From Betaproteobacteria bacterium (GTDB lineage Bacteria; Pseudomonadota; Gammaproteobacteria; Burkholderiales; Rhodocyclaceae), in NCBI GenBank assembly GCA_016234745.1, contig JACRAR010000080.1:1-61001 (forward strand): DNA of 61,001 bases. The letters run 5' to 3'. Below the pieces are notes generated by a model. The model saw only the letters and a program-made list of their open reading frames with translations. It made no database searches and was not told where the DNA came from. Numbering within the stretch: the stretch's first letter is position 1; every line of letters starts with the position of its first letter. The translations under genes were made by a program, and so were the position numbers. This document shows, piece after piece, positions 26,070 through 34,520 of the stretch.

Positions 26070-27734
26070 ATGCACCGGCACAAACTCATGAGTGGATCCG
26101 TAAAGGCGGCTCTGAAGATTCTGGTGGTCGAGGATGATCCGGGCGATTTTGGCTTGGTCAGGGCGAATGTGCGCCTGGCCAGACTCGAGCACAGCGATGA
26201 TTCCCTGGTCTGGGCCAGAAGTCTGGCCGAAGGCATCGCGCAGGGACAGCGGCTGCGGATCGATGTGGTACTGCTGGACCTGTCCTTGCCGGATTCGAGC
26301 GGCCTGGCCACGGTGCAGGCGATGCGCGCCGCCCTGCCCGAAACCCCCATCGTCGTCCTGACCGGGCAGGACGAATCCGCGCTGAGCACCGCCGCGCTCG
26401 AAGCAGGGGCGCAGGATTACCTGGTCAAGTCGCATTTCGATCACGATGCCCTGGGCCGCGCGATTCGCCATGCCCGGGTGCGCCGCAGACTCGAGCAACA
26501 GTTCCTGCTGCATCAGCAACATCTCGAGGATCTGGTGAGACAGCGCACCGCAGCTCTCTCGATTGCCAAGGAAGTCGCCGAAGCGGCCAACCGGGCCAAG
26601 AGCATCTTCCTTGCCAACATGAGCCATGAATTGCGCACGCCGATGAACGCCATCATGGGAATGACCGACCTGGCACTGCGGCGCGCGACTGACCCCGAAC
26701 AGATCGACCAGCTCGGCAAGGTCAAGAAGGCCTCGCAGAATCTGCTTGCCATCATCAACGACATCCTCGATATCTCGAAGATCGAAGCGGAACGTCTCAC
26801 ACTTGAGCAGATCGCATTTCAAGTCGGCGATCTGATGGATAACCTCGCCAGTCTGGTCTCCCAGCGTGCCGCCGAAAAGGGATTGAAGTTCACCATCGAA
26901 ATTGATCCGGCCCTGGCCAGGCGGCAGGTTGAGGGTGATCCGCTGCGCCTGGGACAAATCCTGCTCAATCTGACCGCCAATGCCATCAAATTTACTTCTG
27001 CCGGCGAAATCAAGGTGCGCGCCCTGTTGCAGGAAGACCAACCTGCCGCGCTGCGGCTGCGCTTTGAAGTGCAGGACACGGGCATCGGCATCGCCGCCGA
27101 GGATCAGCAGCGCATTTTTTCGGCCTTCCAGCAGGCGGATGACTCGATGACGCGCAAATACGGCGGCACCGGCCTCGGGCTGGCGATCAGCAAGCACCTG
27201 ACCGAGCTGATGCAAGGCGGCATCGGCGTCGAAAGCGAGTCCGGGAAGGGCAGCATGTTCTGGTTCACCGTCTGGCTCAAACAGCAAAAACAACCGCAAG
27301 GGGCACAGCCACCGGAAAATCATGCAAATGCCGAAGATGAATTGCGCAAACGCTATGGCGGCAGCCGCATTCTGGTGGTCGACGACGACCCGATGAATCG
27401 CGAAGTGGCCGCGGTCCAGCTGGAAGCTGCCGGCCTGGTCGTGGATGTTGCGGAAGACGGCGCCGTGTCACTCGATATGGCACAGCGGGCGACCTACGCG
27501 GCCATTCTCATGGACATGCAGATGCCGACTCTCGACGGGCTCGAAGCAACGCGACTGATCCGCGCTCTGCCGCGATATCGGCATACGCCGATCATCACCA
27601 TGACAGCCAACGCCTTTGCCGAGGACAAGACTCGCTGCAGCGAAGCGGGAATGAACGATTTCCTCATCAAGCCCTTTGAGCCCGAGACCCTGTTCGCAAC
27701 CCTGCTGCAAGCGCTGAACCGGCGCGAGTTCTGA
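26070..27734 (+). CDS. Hybrid histidine kinase, receiver-HisKA-HATPase-receiver
   Basis: The 554-residue cytosolic protein has an N-terminal receiver ([14 protein letters not shown], phospho-acceptor D70), a coiled coil, a HisKA domain with [18 protein letters not shown], the ATPase boxes [15 protein letters not shown] and [10 protein letters not shown], and a second receiver ([25 protein letters not shown], with K in FLIKPF). A receiver at each end suggests input from another kinase and an internal relay. No Hpt protein or output regulator is adjacent. Neither ATG at 26070 nor that at 26088 has a good ribosome binding site. Confidence 0.92.
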   Translation: MHRHKLMSGSVKAALKILVVEDDPGDFGLVRANVRLARLEHSDDSLVWARSLAEGIAQGQRLRIDVVLLDLSLPDSSGLATVQAMRAALPETPIVVLTGQDESALSTAALEAGAQDYLVKSHFDHDALGRAIRHARVRRRLEQQFLLHQQHLEDLVRQRTAALSIAKEVAEAANRAKSIFLANMSHELRTPMNAIMGMTDLALRRATDPEQIDQLGKVKKASQNLLAIINDILDISKIEAERLTLEQIAFQVGDLMDNLASLVSQRAAEKGLKFTIEIDPALARRQVEGDPLRLGQILLNLTANAIKFTSAGEIKVRALLQEDQPAALRLRFEVQDTGIGIAAEDQQRIFSAFQQADDSMTRKYGGTGLGLAISKHLTELMQGGIGVESESGKGSMFWFTVWLKQQKQPQGAQPPENHANAEDELRKRYGGSRILVVDDDPMNREVAAVQLEAAGLVVDVAEDGAVSLDMAQRATYAAILMDMQMPTLDGLEATRLIRALPRYRHTPIITMTANAFAEDKTRCSEAGMNDFLIKPFEPETLFATLLQALNRREF

Positions 27735-27875
27735 CAGCGCAGCCTGGAGCCTGGTTCCAGCCACGAACTGGCAGCACTTCCCCGGAAACGAATACCCGCA
27801 GTGTGAGTTGTGACTTGTGACTTGAATCACACTGATGGCAATTTATTCTTCAAGCGAAGAAAAACCCGGACGATT

Positions 27876-27891
27876 AGTGAACTGATTCACT
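27876..27891. promoter_or_regulatory. 16-bp palindrome upstream of the sigma factor gene
   Basis: The arms agtgaa and ttcact are exact complements around ctga. The 296-base gap between the hybrid kinase and the sigma gene also has gtgtga...tcacac arms and a short ttgtgac direct repeat at about 27800-27830, so this may be a regulated promoter region. No gene is seen in the gap. Confidence 0.4.
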
Positions 27892-28030
27892 TCGCCGACT
27901 AAAGAAATTGCGAATAATGCCTATCGTCGAAACACATCACTTGAAAAGTGCAAATACGCAGCAGTCTGCCCTCAATAAAAATGGTTTTGCGTCGATAAGA
28001 CTAAAGAGGAAACCGCTGCACCCCCCGGAC

Positions 28031-28663
28031 ATGACGAACTCACTCATCAACGAAACAGAGCTCTTCGAAAGCTGCCTGGCGATGGTCAATCGCGTCGCGA
28101 GCAATCTCGCACGCCATCGTCCCAGCTTCATGGACCGGGAAGACCTGGTTCAGGATGGCATGATCGGGCTGCTGCAGGCGATCCGCTCCCTAGAAGATCG
28201 CTACGCCGAGCGGCAGTTCCTCGCTTATGCCTACCGCCGCATCCACGGATCGATCGTCGACAATATCCGGACACACACTTCGCTCTCCCGCAGCGAGTAT
28301 CGGGAAGCCAGGCAAATACAGAAAACCGCAGTGGCGAACCAAGCCGCGGTAACGGCAGAAGATCTTTTCTACGCAGACGCCGTTGTCGCCTCGCTATTTG
28401 CCCGCCATGTTGTGTTCGATGAGGAAATTCATCTTGAGGACACCTATCCGGGACCGGACGAATACATCTCTGCACTGCAAACTTATTGCAAAGTCGTCGA
28501 GGTTTTGCAAAACACGCCAGAACAGCAGCGCGATGTGTTCATTCAGTGTGCCATTTACGATCAGTCCCAGGCTGAAATCGCCTGCCGTCTCAAGATCAGC
28601 GCCGGCCGGGTCTCGCAGATCGTCAAGCACGTGCGGCAAAAGCTCAGGGCCACCATACAGTAA
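28031..28663 (+). CDS. Sigma-70 family factor, FliA/WhiG-like
   Basis: The 210-residue protein has region 2 (REDLVQDGMIGLLQAI, then FLAYAYRRIHGSIVDNIR), a variable region 3 and region 4 (NTPEQQRDVF...SQAEIACRLKISAGRVSQIV). The sequence is nearest to FliA-type sigma factors but clearly divergent. No flagellar, FlgM or anti-sigma gene is adjacent. The frame is open upstream to 27908 (TTG) and 27917 (ATG), but the extra 38-41 residues do not look conserved, so I start at the ATG just before region 2; its ribosome binding site is weak (AGAGGAAA, far upstream). Its partner and regulon cannot be told from the window. Confidence 0.82.
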   Translation: MTNSLINETELFESCLAMVNRVASNLARHRPSFMDREDLVQDGMIGLLQAIRSLEDRYAERQFLAYAYRRIHGSIVDNIRTHTSLSRSEYREARQIQKTAVANQAAVTAEDLFYADAVVASLFARHVVFDEEIHLEDTYPGPDEYISALQTYCKVVEVLQNTPEQQRDVFIQCAIYDQSQAEIACRLKISAGRVSQIVKHVRQKLRATIQ

Positions 28664-28692
28664 ATCATTACGGTGATTCTCCGACCGATCAG

Positions 28693-28746
28693 TACCCCGG
28701 AATCAACTGCGGGCACTAGCACCCCGGAATCAACTTCGGGCACTAG
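28693..28746 (-). repeat. Two inverted copies of the 27-bp repeat unit
   Basis: Read on the minus strand, units at 28746-28720 and 28719-28693 match the array at 19717-19822, with the core ctagtgcccg followed by a variable middle and ccggggt. A fragment of a third unit (aatcccc, 28747-28753) adjoins. They start 30 bases after the sigma gene stop. Confidence 0.88.
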
Positions 28747-28757
28747 AATCCCCAGCA

Positions 28758-28793
28758 AGAAAAACCCGCCAAGCGGATTCCACTTTGGCGGGT
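28758..28793 (-). terminator. Rho-independent terminator on the minus strand
   Basis: The stem acccgccaa/ttggcgggt (28764-28772 with 28785-28793) has a 12-base loop and, on the minus strand, is followed by TTTTTC. No minus-strand gene ends here: the nearest genes on both sides run on the plus strand. It may end antisense transcription or may be part of the repeat element next to it. A short ctgatc-gcat-gatcag palindrome follows at 28797-28812. Confidence 0.6.
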
Positions 28794-28923
28794 AAACTGA
28801 TCGCATGATCAGAGGAGAGGGAGAGTACCTCAACTACGCTTGCAGGATATTCACTCCCTCGTTCGGGCGCTGTGAAGTGGATCACAAAATTTTGGTTTTT
28901 CATCGACTCCGGAAGATGCTGCA

Positions 28924-29835
28924 TTGAAAAATAAGGTTTTGACACTCGCCCAAGCCGCTGCACTGGTGCCATCGGGTAAGTCGCTTTCAATCGGCGGCTT
29001 CACCAGCCAGCGCCACCCGACGGCACTGCTGCGCGAGCTGATTCGCCAGAAGATCAGGGACCTGGTCATCTATTACCATTCAGCAGGCAGTGACGTAGAC
29101 CTGCTGATCGGCGCCGGATGCGTGCGGCGTCTTGAAGGCGCCTATCTGGCGGATGGCGTGTTCGCGCCAGTGGCACCGAATTTCAGGCGCTTCGCAGAAT
29201 CTCAACGCGTCGAAATCGTCGACTACAGCAACGCCGCCATGATGGCGCGCTTCACCGCCGGTGCGATGGGGCTGCCGTTTCTCCCCACCCGCTCGATGCT
29301 CGGCACCGACATGATGGCTGAGAGCAAGACAATCGCCATGAACTGTCCCTTCAGCGGCGAGTCGCTCGCGCTGGTGCCCGCAGTGCGCACCGACTTCTGC
29401 CTGCTGCACGTCCAGCAGGCGACGGCGAACGGTTTGCTGCGCATCGAGGGACAGGAGTTCCTCGACGTGCAACAGGCGCTTGCTGCCACCACCGTCATCG
29501 CGAGCTGCGAGGAACTGGTCGACGAAGCGGTGCTGCGCAAAGAGCCCGAGCGCAACCGGATTCCCGCATTTGCCGTGCATGCCGTCGTGCCCGTTCCCTT
29601 CGGTGCACACCCGCATGGCGTACACAATCGCTACGACTACGATCCCGAGCATCTGCGCCTCTTCAGCGCTGCCGCGCAATCCGATGCGGCGTTCGCCGCG
29701 TATCTGGAACGTTTCGTCTTCGGACCCGGGTCTCACGATGCCTATCTGCAGGCGGTGGGTGGCACTGAACGATTGGCGCAATTGCGACCTGACGCCGGAC
29801 TGGGCTATAACCCAGGACTGAGGCGTGCGCCATGA
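28924..29835 (+). CDS. CoA-transferase subunit A (GctA/IpdA-like, TTG start)
   Basis: The 303-residue alpha subunit of a family I CoA-transferase begins AAALVPSGKSLSIGGF, followed by RHPTALLRELIRQ and the long GctA-type body with AHPHGVHNRYDYD near the end. Together with the next gene it should transfer CoA between acids or open a ring CoA ester, as glutaconate CoA-transferase and IpdAB do. The TTG at 28924 has GGAAGA 8 bases upstream. Its stop overlaps the start of the beta subunit by four bases (ATGA). The actual substrate is not evident. Confidence 0.88.
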   Translation: MKNKVLTLAQAAALVPSGKSLSIGGFTSQRHPTALLRELIRQKIRDLVIYYHSAGSDVDLLIGAGCVRRLEGAYLADGVFAPVAPNFRRFAESQRVEIVDYSNAAMMARFTAGAMGLPFLPTRSMLGTDMMAESKTIAMNCPFSGESLALVPAVRTDFCLLHVQQATANGLLRIEGQEFLDVQQALAATTVIASCEELVDEAVLRKEPERNRIPAFAVHAVVPVPFGAHPHGVHNRYDYDPEHLRLFSAAAQSDAAFAAYLERFVFGPGSHDAYLQAVGGTERLAQLRPDAGLGYNPGLRRAP

Positions 29836-30602
29836 AGAAGGCCGTCTGCTCGACCACGGAACTCATGGCGGTGACCGCCGCGCACGAGATTCGCGACGCT
29901 GAAGTGGTGTTCGCCGGAACCGGACTGCCGATGCTGGCGACGATGCTGGCGCAGCGCACCCATGCGCCGGATTGCGTCATCGTGTTCGAAGCCGGCGCGG
30001 TCGACCCGCGCATGCTGCATCTGCCCATGAGTGTCGGCGACTCGCGCACGCTGGCCGGTGCGGCCCAGGCCGCGGGACTGTTCGAGATATTCAACTATGT
30101 CCTGCAGGGCGGACGCGTGGACGTCGGCTTTCTCGGCAGCGCCCAGATCGACCGCTATGGCAATCTCAATTCCACCCGCATCGGTCCGTCCCGGCAACGG
30201 CCCGAAGTGCGGCTGCCGGGCAGCGGCGGCTCGGCCGATGTGGCGGCACTCGCCAGGCGCACCATCGTCATCGCCCGCCATGAGCGCAGGCGCTTTCCCG
30301 AGCGGGTCGATTTCCGCACCAGCCCGGGCTGGATCGACGGCGGCGAAACCCGACAGGCCGCAGGGATACGCGGCGGCGGGCCGGCGGCGGTGGTCACCAC
30401 CATGGGCGTGATCCGTTATCGCGAGGGGACGCGGGAGCCCTATCTCGCTTCATATCATCCCGGGCTGAGTGCGCAGCAGGTGCAGGACGAAACCGGCTTC
30501 GCCCTGGATCTCTCCGATGCGCAGGAAACGCCGCCGCCCGGCAACGAGGAACTCGCTATCCTGCGGCGCGAGATCGATCCCGAAAGAATCTTTCTCAAGT
30601 AA
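29832..30602 (+). CDS. CoA-transferase subunit B (GctB/IpdB-like)
   Basis: The 256-residue beta subunit has the catalytic glutamate region VFEAGAVDP (E53, close to Glu54 of Acidaminococcus glutaconate CoA-transferase) and GFLGSAQIDRYGNLNST. It pairs with the overlapping alpha subunit gene. IpdAB homologues act in the last steps of steroid ring degradation in actinobacteria and some proteobacteria, so a role in steroid or aromatic catabolism is possible, but no other ring-degradation genes are close. It is convergent with the RidA gene. Confidence 0.88.
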   Translation: MKKAVCSTTELMAVTAAHEIRDAEVVFAGTGLPMLATMLAQRTHAPDCVIVFEAGAVDPRMLHLPMSVGDSRTLAGAAQAAGLFEIFNYVLQGGRVDVGFLGSAQIDRYGNLNSTRIGPSRQRPEVRLPGSGGSADVAALARRTIVIARHERRRFPERVDFRTSPGWIDGGETRQAAGIRGGGPAAVVTTMGVIRYREGTREPYLASYHPGLSAQQVQDETGFALDLSDAQETPPPGNEELAILRREIDPERIFLK

Positions 30603-30635
30603 AGCGGGCAGGTATAGGTATCGGAGGCAAGGCGC

Positions 30636-31043
30636 TCAGTCCGCGACCGCCACTGCCTCCACTTCGATCAGGATGTCCGGCAGCGCCAGCGCGGCAACGC
30701 CGAGCAGCGTCGCCGCAGGCGGCTGGTGCGGACCCCAGGCCTTGCGCCGCGCCTGATTGAGTACTTCGATGTGGGATGGGTTGTAGCCCACCACGTAATT
30801 GCGCAGGAACACCACCTGTGCCGGCGTCGCACCGGCAGCTGCAAGCGCCAGCAGAACATTGCGATACGCTTCCTCGGCTTGCCTGGCCATGTCGCCCACG
30901 CCGACCACCGCCAGATCCTTGCCCATGGCGGTCTGTCCCGCGCAGTAAATGGTCTTGCGTCCGCCTTCGACTGTCACCACCTGGGTAAATTCGAAAGGCT
31001 GGCTGTCAAACAAGGTATCCGGCGCGAGATGTTCCACTTTCAT
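30636..31043 (-). CDS. RidA family protein
   Basis: The 135-residue protein matches the RidA/YjgF fold: IYCAGQTAMGKDLAVVGVGDMARQ-type strand-helix, NVLLALAAAGATPAQVV and ALALPDILIEVEAVAVA. RidA proteins deaminate reactive enamines/imines or act on related intermediates. The ATG at 31043 follows AGGAGG by 7 bases; the frame extends upstream but without conservation. It lies 22 bases downstream of the quinone-reductase-like gene, so the two form an operon. Confidence 0.88.
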   Translation of the reverse strand: MKVEHLAPDTLFDSQPFEFTQVVTVEGGRKTIYCAGQTAMGKDLAVVGVGDMARQAEEAYRNVLLALAAAGATPAQVVFLRNYVVGYNPSHIEVLNQARRKAWGPHQPPAATLLGVAALALPDILIEVEAVAVAD

Positions 31044-31065
31044 GGCATGCCTCCTATGTGTCTGC

Positions 31066-32049
31066 TCAGGGAATGAGAATGATCGAGCCGGTGGTCTTGC
31101 GCGATTCCACCGCGCGGTGCGCTTCCGCCGCATCCTTGAGGGGAAACCGGGCATGCACCTCGATCTTCACCGCGCCGCGGCGGATCACGTCGAACAGATC
31201 CCAGGCACTCGCCAGCAGGTCCTCGCGCTTGCGGGTATGCACGAAGAACGAGGGGCGGGTATAAAAATAGGACTTCCAGATATCGAATTTCATGAGTTCC
31301 AGCGGTGGCGGATGCCCGGAAGCAATGCCATACAGCACCATGGTGCCCAACTCGTCAAGACACTCCAGCGACTTGGTGAAAGTATCCTTGCCCACCGAGT
31401 CATACACCACCGGCAAGCCGGCACCGCCGGTAATCTCCTTGACCCTGGCGACGAAATCCTGTTCCGTGTAGATGATGGGAAAGTCGCAACCATGCGCGCG
31501 CGCCACCTCCGCCTTGGCCTGGGTGCTGACGGTGCCGATCACCGTGGCGCCGAGATGCTTGGCCCACTGGCACAGGATCAGGCCGGTTCCGCCTGCGGCG
31601 GCGTGTACCAGTATCGTGTCGCCGCGGCGCACCGCGTGGCTTTTTCGTACCAGATAGCGGGCGGTCATGCCCTTGTGCAATCCGGCGGCGACGGTGATGT
31701 CGTCGATGTCCGCCGGCAGCTTGAGCAGCCGATCCGCCGGCAGTACCCGCTCCTGACAGTAGCTCCCGGTGGGCATGGTGGCATAACCGACCCGATCACC
31801 TGCAGCGAGTTCCGTCACGCCGGCACCGGTTTCCAGAACCACCGCAGCGGCTTCGATGCCGGGAATGTCGGGCAAGGGCGGACACGGATACTCACCCGAG
31901 CGCTCGCCGATCTCCTTCATGTTCACCCCGATGGCGGTATTGCGCAGCAGCACCTCGCCCGGTCCCGGCCTGCGTACCTCGACTTCTTCCCAGCGCAACA
32001 CTTCCGGCCCGCCGATCTGGTGAAAGCGGATTGCCCAACTCTTTCCCAT
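31066..32049 (-). CDS. Quinone oxidoreductase-like MDR protein
   Basis: The 327-residue zinc-free medium-chain reductase has RFHQIGGPEVLRWEEVEV at the N-terminus, the QOR-type AAAGGTGLILCQWAK NADPH site and VVYDSVGKDTF. Family members reduce quinones or enones. It is transcribed with RidA and is divergent from the FecR gene. The ATG is preceded by AAAGGAACAG. The true substrate is not evident. Confidence 0.9.
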   Translation of the reverse strand: MGKSWAIRFHQIGGPEVLRWEEVEVRRPGPGEVLLRNTAIGVNMKEIGERSGEYPCPPLPDIPGIEAAAVVLETGAGVTELAAGDRVGYATMPTGSYCQERVLPADRLLKLPADIDDITVAAGLHKGMTARYLVRKSHAVRRGDTILVHAAAGGTGLILCQWAKHLGATVIGTVSTQAKAEVARAHGCDFPIIYTEQDFVARVKEITGGAGLPVVYDSVGKDTFTKSLECLDELGTMVLYGIASGHPPPLELMKFDIWKSYFYTRPSFFVHTRKREDLLASAWDLFDVIRRGAVKIEVHARFPLKDAAEAHRAVESRKTTGSIILIP

Positions 32050-32202
32050 TGTCTGTTCCTTTCATGCCGTCGGTCTGGGCACTATAGCAATCTATTCGGA
32101 TTAGTGCGCAACAGGCGGCATGATGAATGAATCAGCGATTGACCCTACCGACACGGCTCCTGTACTATCATTTCCAGTGTTCTTTCTTGCGACGGACATC
32201 CC

Positions 32203-32679
32203 ATGAAACCTTCCAGATATTCCCTGGCCGCCTTCGCAGCAGCCGCACTGGCTTGCCCCGCTGTTCCGGCACTGGCGCAACAGGCAGTGCTTTTTCAACC
32301 CTGGGCTGCGGGAATCAAGGTGTCGAACGGCACCGTGCAGATCGTCCATGGCGAAAAAACCTACAACGGTCGCGTCGGCGCCAAACTGCGCGTGAACGAC
32401 ATCGTCATCACAGGTGAAAACGGCTCGGTCGGCCTGGTCTTCCTCGACAACTCGACCCTGACGATGGGACCGGATACCGAGGTCGAACTGAAACGCTACA
32501 ACTACGATCCGACGACCTATATGGGTGCATTCGACGTGTTCGTCAAAAAAGGCACGGTCTCGCTGCAACCCGGCGATCTGGCGGAAAGCGGACCGGACAA
32601 CGTCAGCGTCACCACGCCGAAGGCCGAACTCAAGGGCAACGCCAAGCAACTGTTGATCAGCGTGGGAGACAACAAGTGA
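32203..32679 (+). CDS. Exported FecR-domain protein
   Basis: The 158-residue protein has a signal peptide (cut after ALAQ at about 27) and a FecR-like beta domain (VSNGTVQIVHGEKTYNGRVGA, then VITGENGSVGLVFLDNSTLT and FFVKKGTVSL-type strands). There is no N-terminal anti-sigma part and no adjacent sigma gene, so it is not a classical FecR regulator. Its TGA overlaps the ATG of the OmpA-like lipoprotein gene. FecR-OmpA pairs often occur beside CHASE2-domain cyclases, but none is present here. Confidence 0.85.
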   Translation: MKPSRYSLAAFAAAALACPAVPALAQQAVLFQPWAAGIKVSNGTVQIVHGEKTYNGRVGAKLRVNDIVITGENGSVGLVFLDNSTLTMGPDTEVELKRYNYDPTTYMGAFDVFVKKGTVSLQPGDLAESGPDNVSVTTPKAELKGNAKQLLISVGDNK

Positions 32680-33272
32680 AACCCATCATCATTCCCGCAG
32701 CACTCGGTTTCCTCTTAATCCTCACCGGCTGCAGTACGCCGCCGCGCGAGTACTATGCCATCTCCGGCGACAGGGGCGCCATGACCGTCACCTCGCGCGA
32801 CGCCAGCAAGCCCGGCAAGACCACCCTGGATGCCGCCAACCCGGTGGCGATGCATGACGGCGACCAGCCTCGTGCCGGCGACATCAGTGCGGATCAACTG
32901 CGCGGCAGGATGGCCAAGGCGCTGGCGGCACAACCTCTGCCGCCCAAGCGTTTCACCCTGTATTTCATCGAGGGCAGCGATACCCTGACAGCGGAATCGA
33001 AGGCCGTGGTGACGTCGATCTTCGATGAAATCAAGCAGCGGCCAGATCCGGACCTGATCGTCATCGGCCATACCGACCGCGTCGGCAGCGTCGCGGACAA
33101 CGATCAGCTGTCGATCAAGCGCGCCAGCACCGTGCGGCAGCAACTCATCAAGCTCGGCATCGATGCGGAAAACATCCAGGCTTCAGGCCGCGGCGAACGC
33201 TCGCCTCTCGTTCCCACCGCCGATGAAGTCGCCGAACCGCGCAATCGCCGCGTCGAAATCCTGGTGCGGTGA
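32676..33272 (+). CDS. OmpA-family lipoprotein
   Basis: The 198-residue protein has a lipoprotein signal (LILTGC, lipidated C19) and a C-terminal OmpA peptidoglycan-binding domain (YFIEGSDTLTAES, VIGHTDRVGSVADNDQLSIKR-type helix, NRRVEILV). It should anchor to the outer membrane and grip the cell wall. The start overlaps the FecR gene by four bases, so the two products probably act together in the periplasm. Confidence 0.9.
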   Translation: MKPIIIPAALGFLLILTGCSTPPREYYAISGDRGAMTVTSRDASKPGKTTLDAANPVAMHDGDQPRAGDISADQLRGRMAKALAAQPLPPKRFTLYFIEGSDTLTAESKAVVTSIFDEIKQRPDPDLIVIGHTDRVGSVADNDQLSIKRASTVRQQLIKLGIDAENIQASGRGERSPLVPTADEVAEPRNRRVEILVR

Positions 33273-33303
33273 AACGCCCCGGAATTAGTGACCTTTTGAG
33301 CAG

Positions 33304-33330
33304 CGAGTGCCCGTCGTTGTTTCTGGGGTG
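33304..33330 (+). repeat. Single copy of the 27-bp repeat
   Basis: The copy reads agtgcccg, a variable middle, then ttctggggtg, and directly abuts the stop codon of the minus-strand hydrolase gene (33331). A half copy in reverse (ccccggaat, 33277-33285) lies 20 bases before it, so the two could pair as a hairpin between the convergent OmpA and hydrolase genes. Confidence 0.8.
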
Positions 33331-34254
33331 TTAGGCCAGGTATTTCCTGAAATGCGCGATCGTGCGTTCCCAGGAAAGTTTGGCCGCCGCCTCGCTGTAG
33401 CGGGGCGTCGAGTTGTTGTGAAAACCATGCTGTGTTCCGGGATAGACATGGATCTCGTAAGGCACGCCGGCCGACTTCAGCGCCGCCTCGAAGGCCGGAT
33501 AGGTGACATTGATGCGCTCATCGTGTTCGGCCAGATGACACAGCAGAGGCGCCTTGATCTTCGCCACGCTTTCCGTGTCGGCCGCGACACCGTAATACGG
33601 GACGCCGGCAAGCATGTCTGACCCCAGCGCTGCAGCCAGATAGTTGACCACACCGCCGCCGTAGCAAAATCCAGTAACGCCCAATTTGCCGCTGGACAGT
33701 TTGTGCGTCCTCAGAAATCTTGCGCTGTTGGTCAGATCGGTGCGCAGCTTGGCCTGGTCGAGCGTCGCCTGCAGCGCGCGGCCGTCGTCGTCGTTGCCCG
33801 GATAACCGCCCACGGGGAACAGGCCGTCGGGTGCGAGAGCAAGGAAGCCATCCACCGCAAGCCGCCTGGCGACATCTTCAATGTAGGGATTGAGTCCCCG
33901 GTTTTCATGCACCACCATGACGACGGGAAACGGACCCTGTCCCGCCGGCTGCACCAGATAGCCGCGCATCATGCCGGAATTGCCTCCCGGCGAGGGATAG
34001 GTGACGTAGGTCGCCTTGATGCGCTGGTCGGTAAAGGAAATCGTCTGTGCCAGCGCATAGCGCGGCAGCAGCGCCTGCGCCATTGTCAGACCGGTGCCGC
34101 CCAGCACCGCGATGGCTGCAGCGCGACTCAGGAATTCGCGCCGGTCGATGCGACCGTGGCAATACTCGTCGTACAAATCAAAAACGCGCTGATCGATTTC
34201 GAGCTGGGTGATGCCCCGAGTCTCGGGGTTGGCTGGAATGGGTTGTGCGCTCAT
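33331..34254 (-). CDS. Tat-exported dienelactone hydrolase family protein
   Basis: The 307-residue alpha/beta hydrolase has a twin-arginine signal (R38-R39 in DRREFLSRAAAIAVL) after a 37-residue cytosolic leader, and the dienelactone hydrolase triad C197 (FCYGGG), D245 (AEHDERI) and H276 (TQHGFH). A folded hydrolase is therefore exported to the periplasm, unlike the cytosolic enzymes of chlorocatechol breakdown. The natural ester or lactone is unknown. The ATG follows AGGAGG by 6 bases. The gene is convergent with the FecR-OmpA pair. Confidence 0.9.
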   Translation of the reverse strand: MSAQPIPANPETRGITQLEIDQRVFDLYDEYCHGRIDRREFLSRAAAIAVLGGTGLTMAQALLPRYALAQTISFTDQRIKATYVTYPSPGGNSGMMRGYLVQPAGQGPFPVVMVVHENRGLNPYIEDVARRLAVDGFLALAPDGLFPVGGYPGNDDDGRALQATLDQAKLRTDLTNSARFLRTHKLSSGKLGVTGFCYGGGVVNYLAAALGSDMLAGVPYYGVAADTESVAKIKAPLLCHLAEHDERINVTYPAFEAALKSAGVPYEIHVYPGTQHGFHNNSTPRYSEAAAKLSWERTIAHFRKYLA

Positions 34255-34465
34255 CGTATCCTCCTCTCGGTTAGGGGGTTTCCGCCGAAGGATGATAAGA
34301 CAAGCCGATTTTCTTGACCAGCGCAACTCGCCACACCGATCCGGAAACTCGCATGCACCTTGGTTCTCCAGATCATAACCGGAAGCTATGCCATCGATAG
34401 CTTAATACAATCGTATTTGTCTATGTAATTACTATTGATTGTTCTAGAATTCGCTCACCCCTTGT

Positions 34466-34492
34466 CTGGTGCCCGCAGTTGATTCTGGGGTA
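34466..34492 (+). repeat. Single copy of the 27-bp repeat before ahpC
   Basis: The copy reads ctggtgcccg, a variable middle, then gattctggggta, and ends 28 bases before the peroxiredoxin ATG. It lies in the divergent control region between the hydrolase and peroxiredoxin genes; the rest of that region (34370-34450) is markedly AT-rich and may hold the promoters, with ATAG/CTAT-like half sites that resemble OxyR boxes only loosely. Confidence 0.78.
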
Positions 34493-34520
34493 CCGAAACC
34501 CTTTTTTTTAGGAGAAAACC

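Noticed and set aside
25092-27323. A 743-codon open frame on the minus strand
   Set aside because: It runs antisense across the DUF364 and hybrid kinase genes, whose motifs are complete. Long antisense frames are common in GC-rich DNA, and its translation shows no family features.
34370-34450. OxyR-binding site before the peroxiredoxin gene
   Set aside because: ATAG and CTAT half sites occur, but their spacing does not fit the four-part OxyR pattern.
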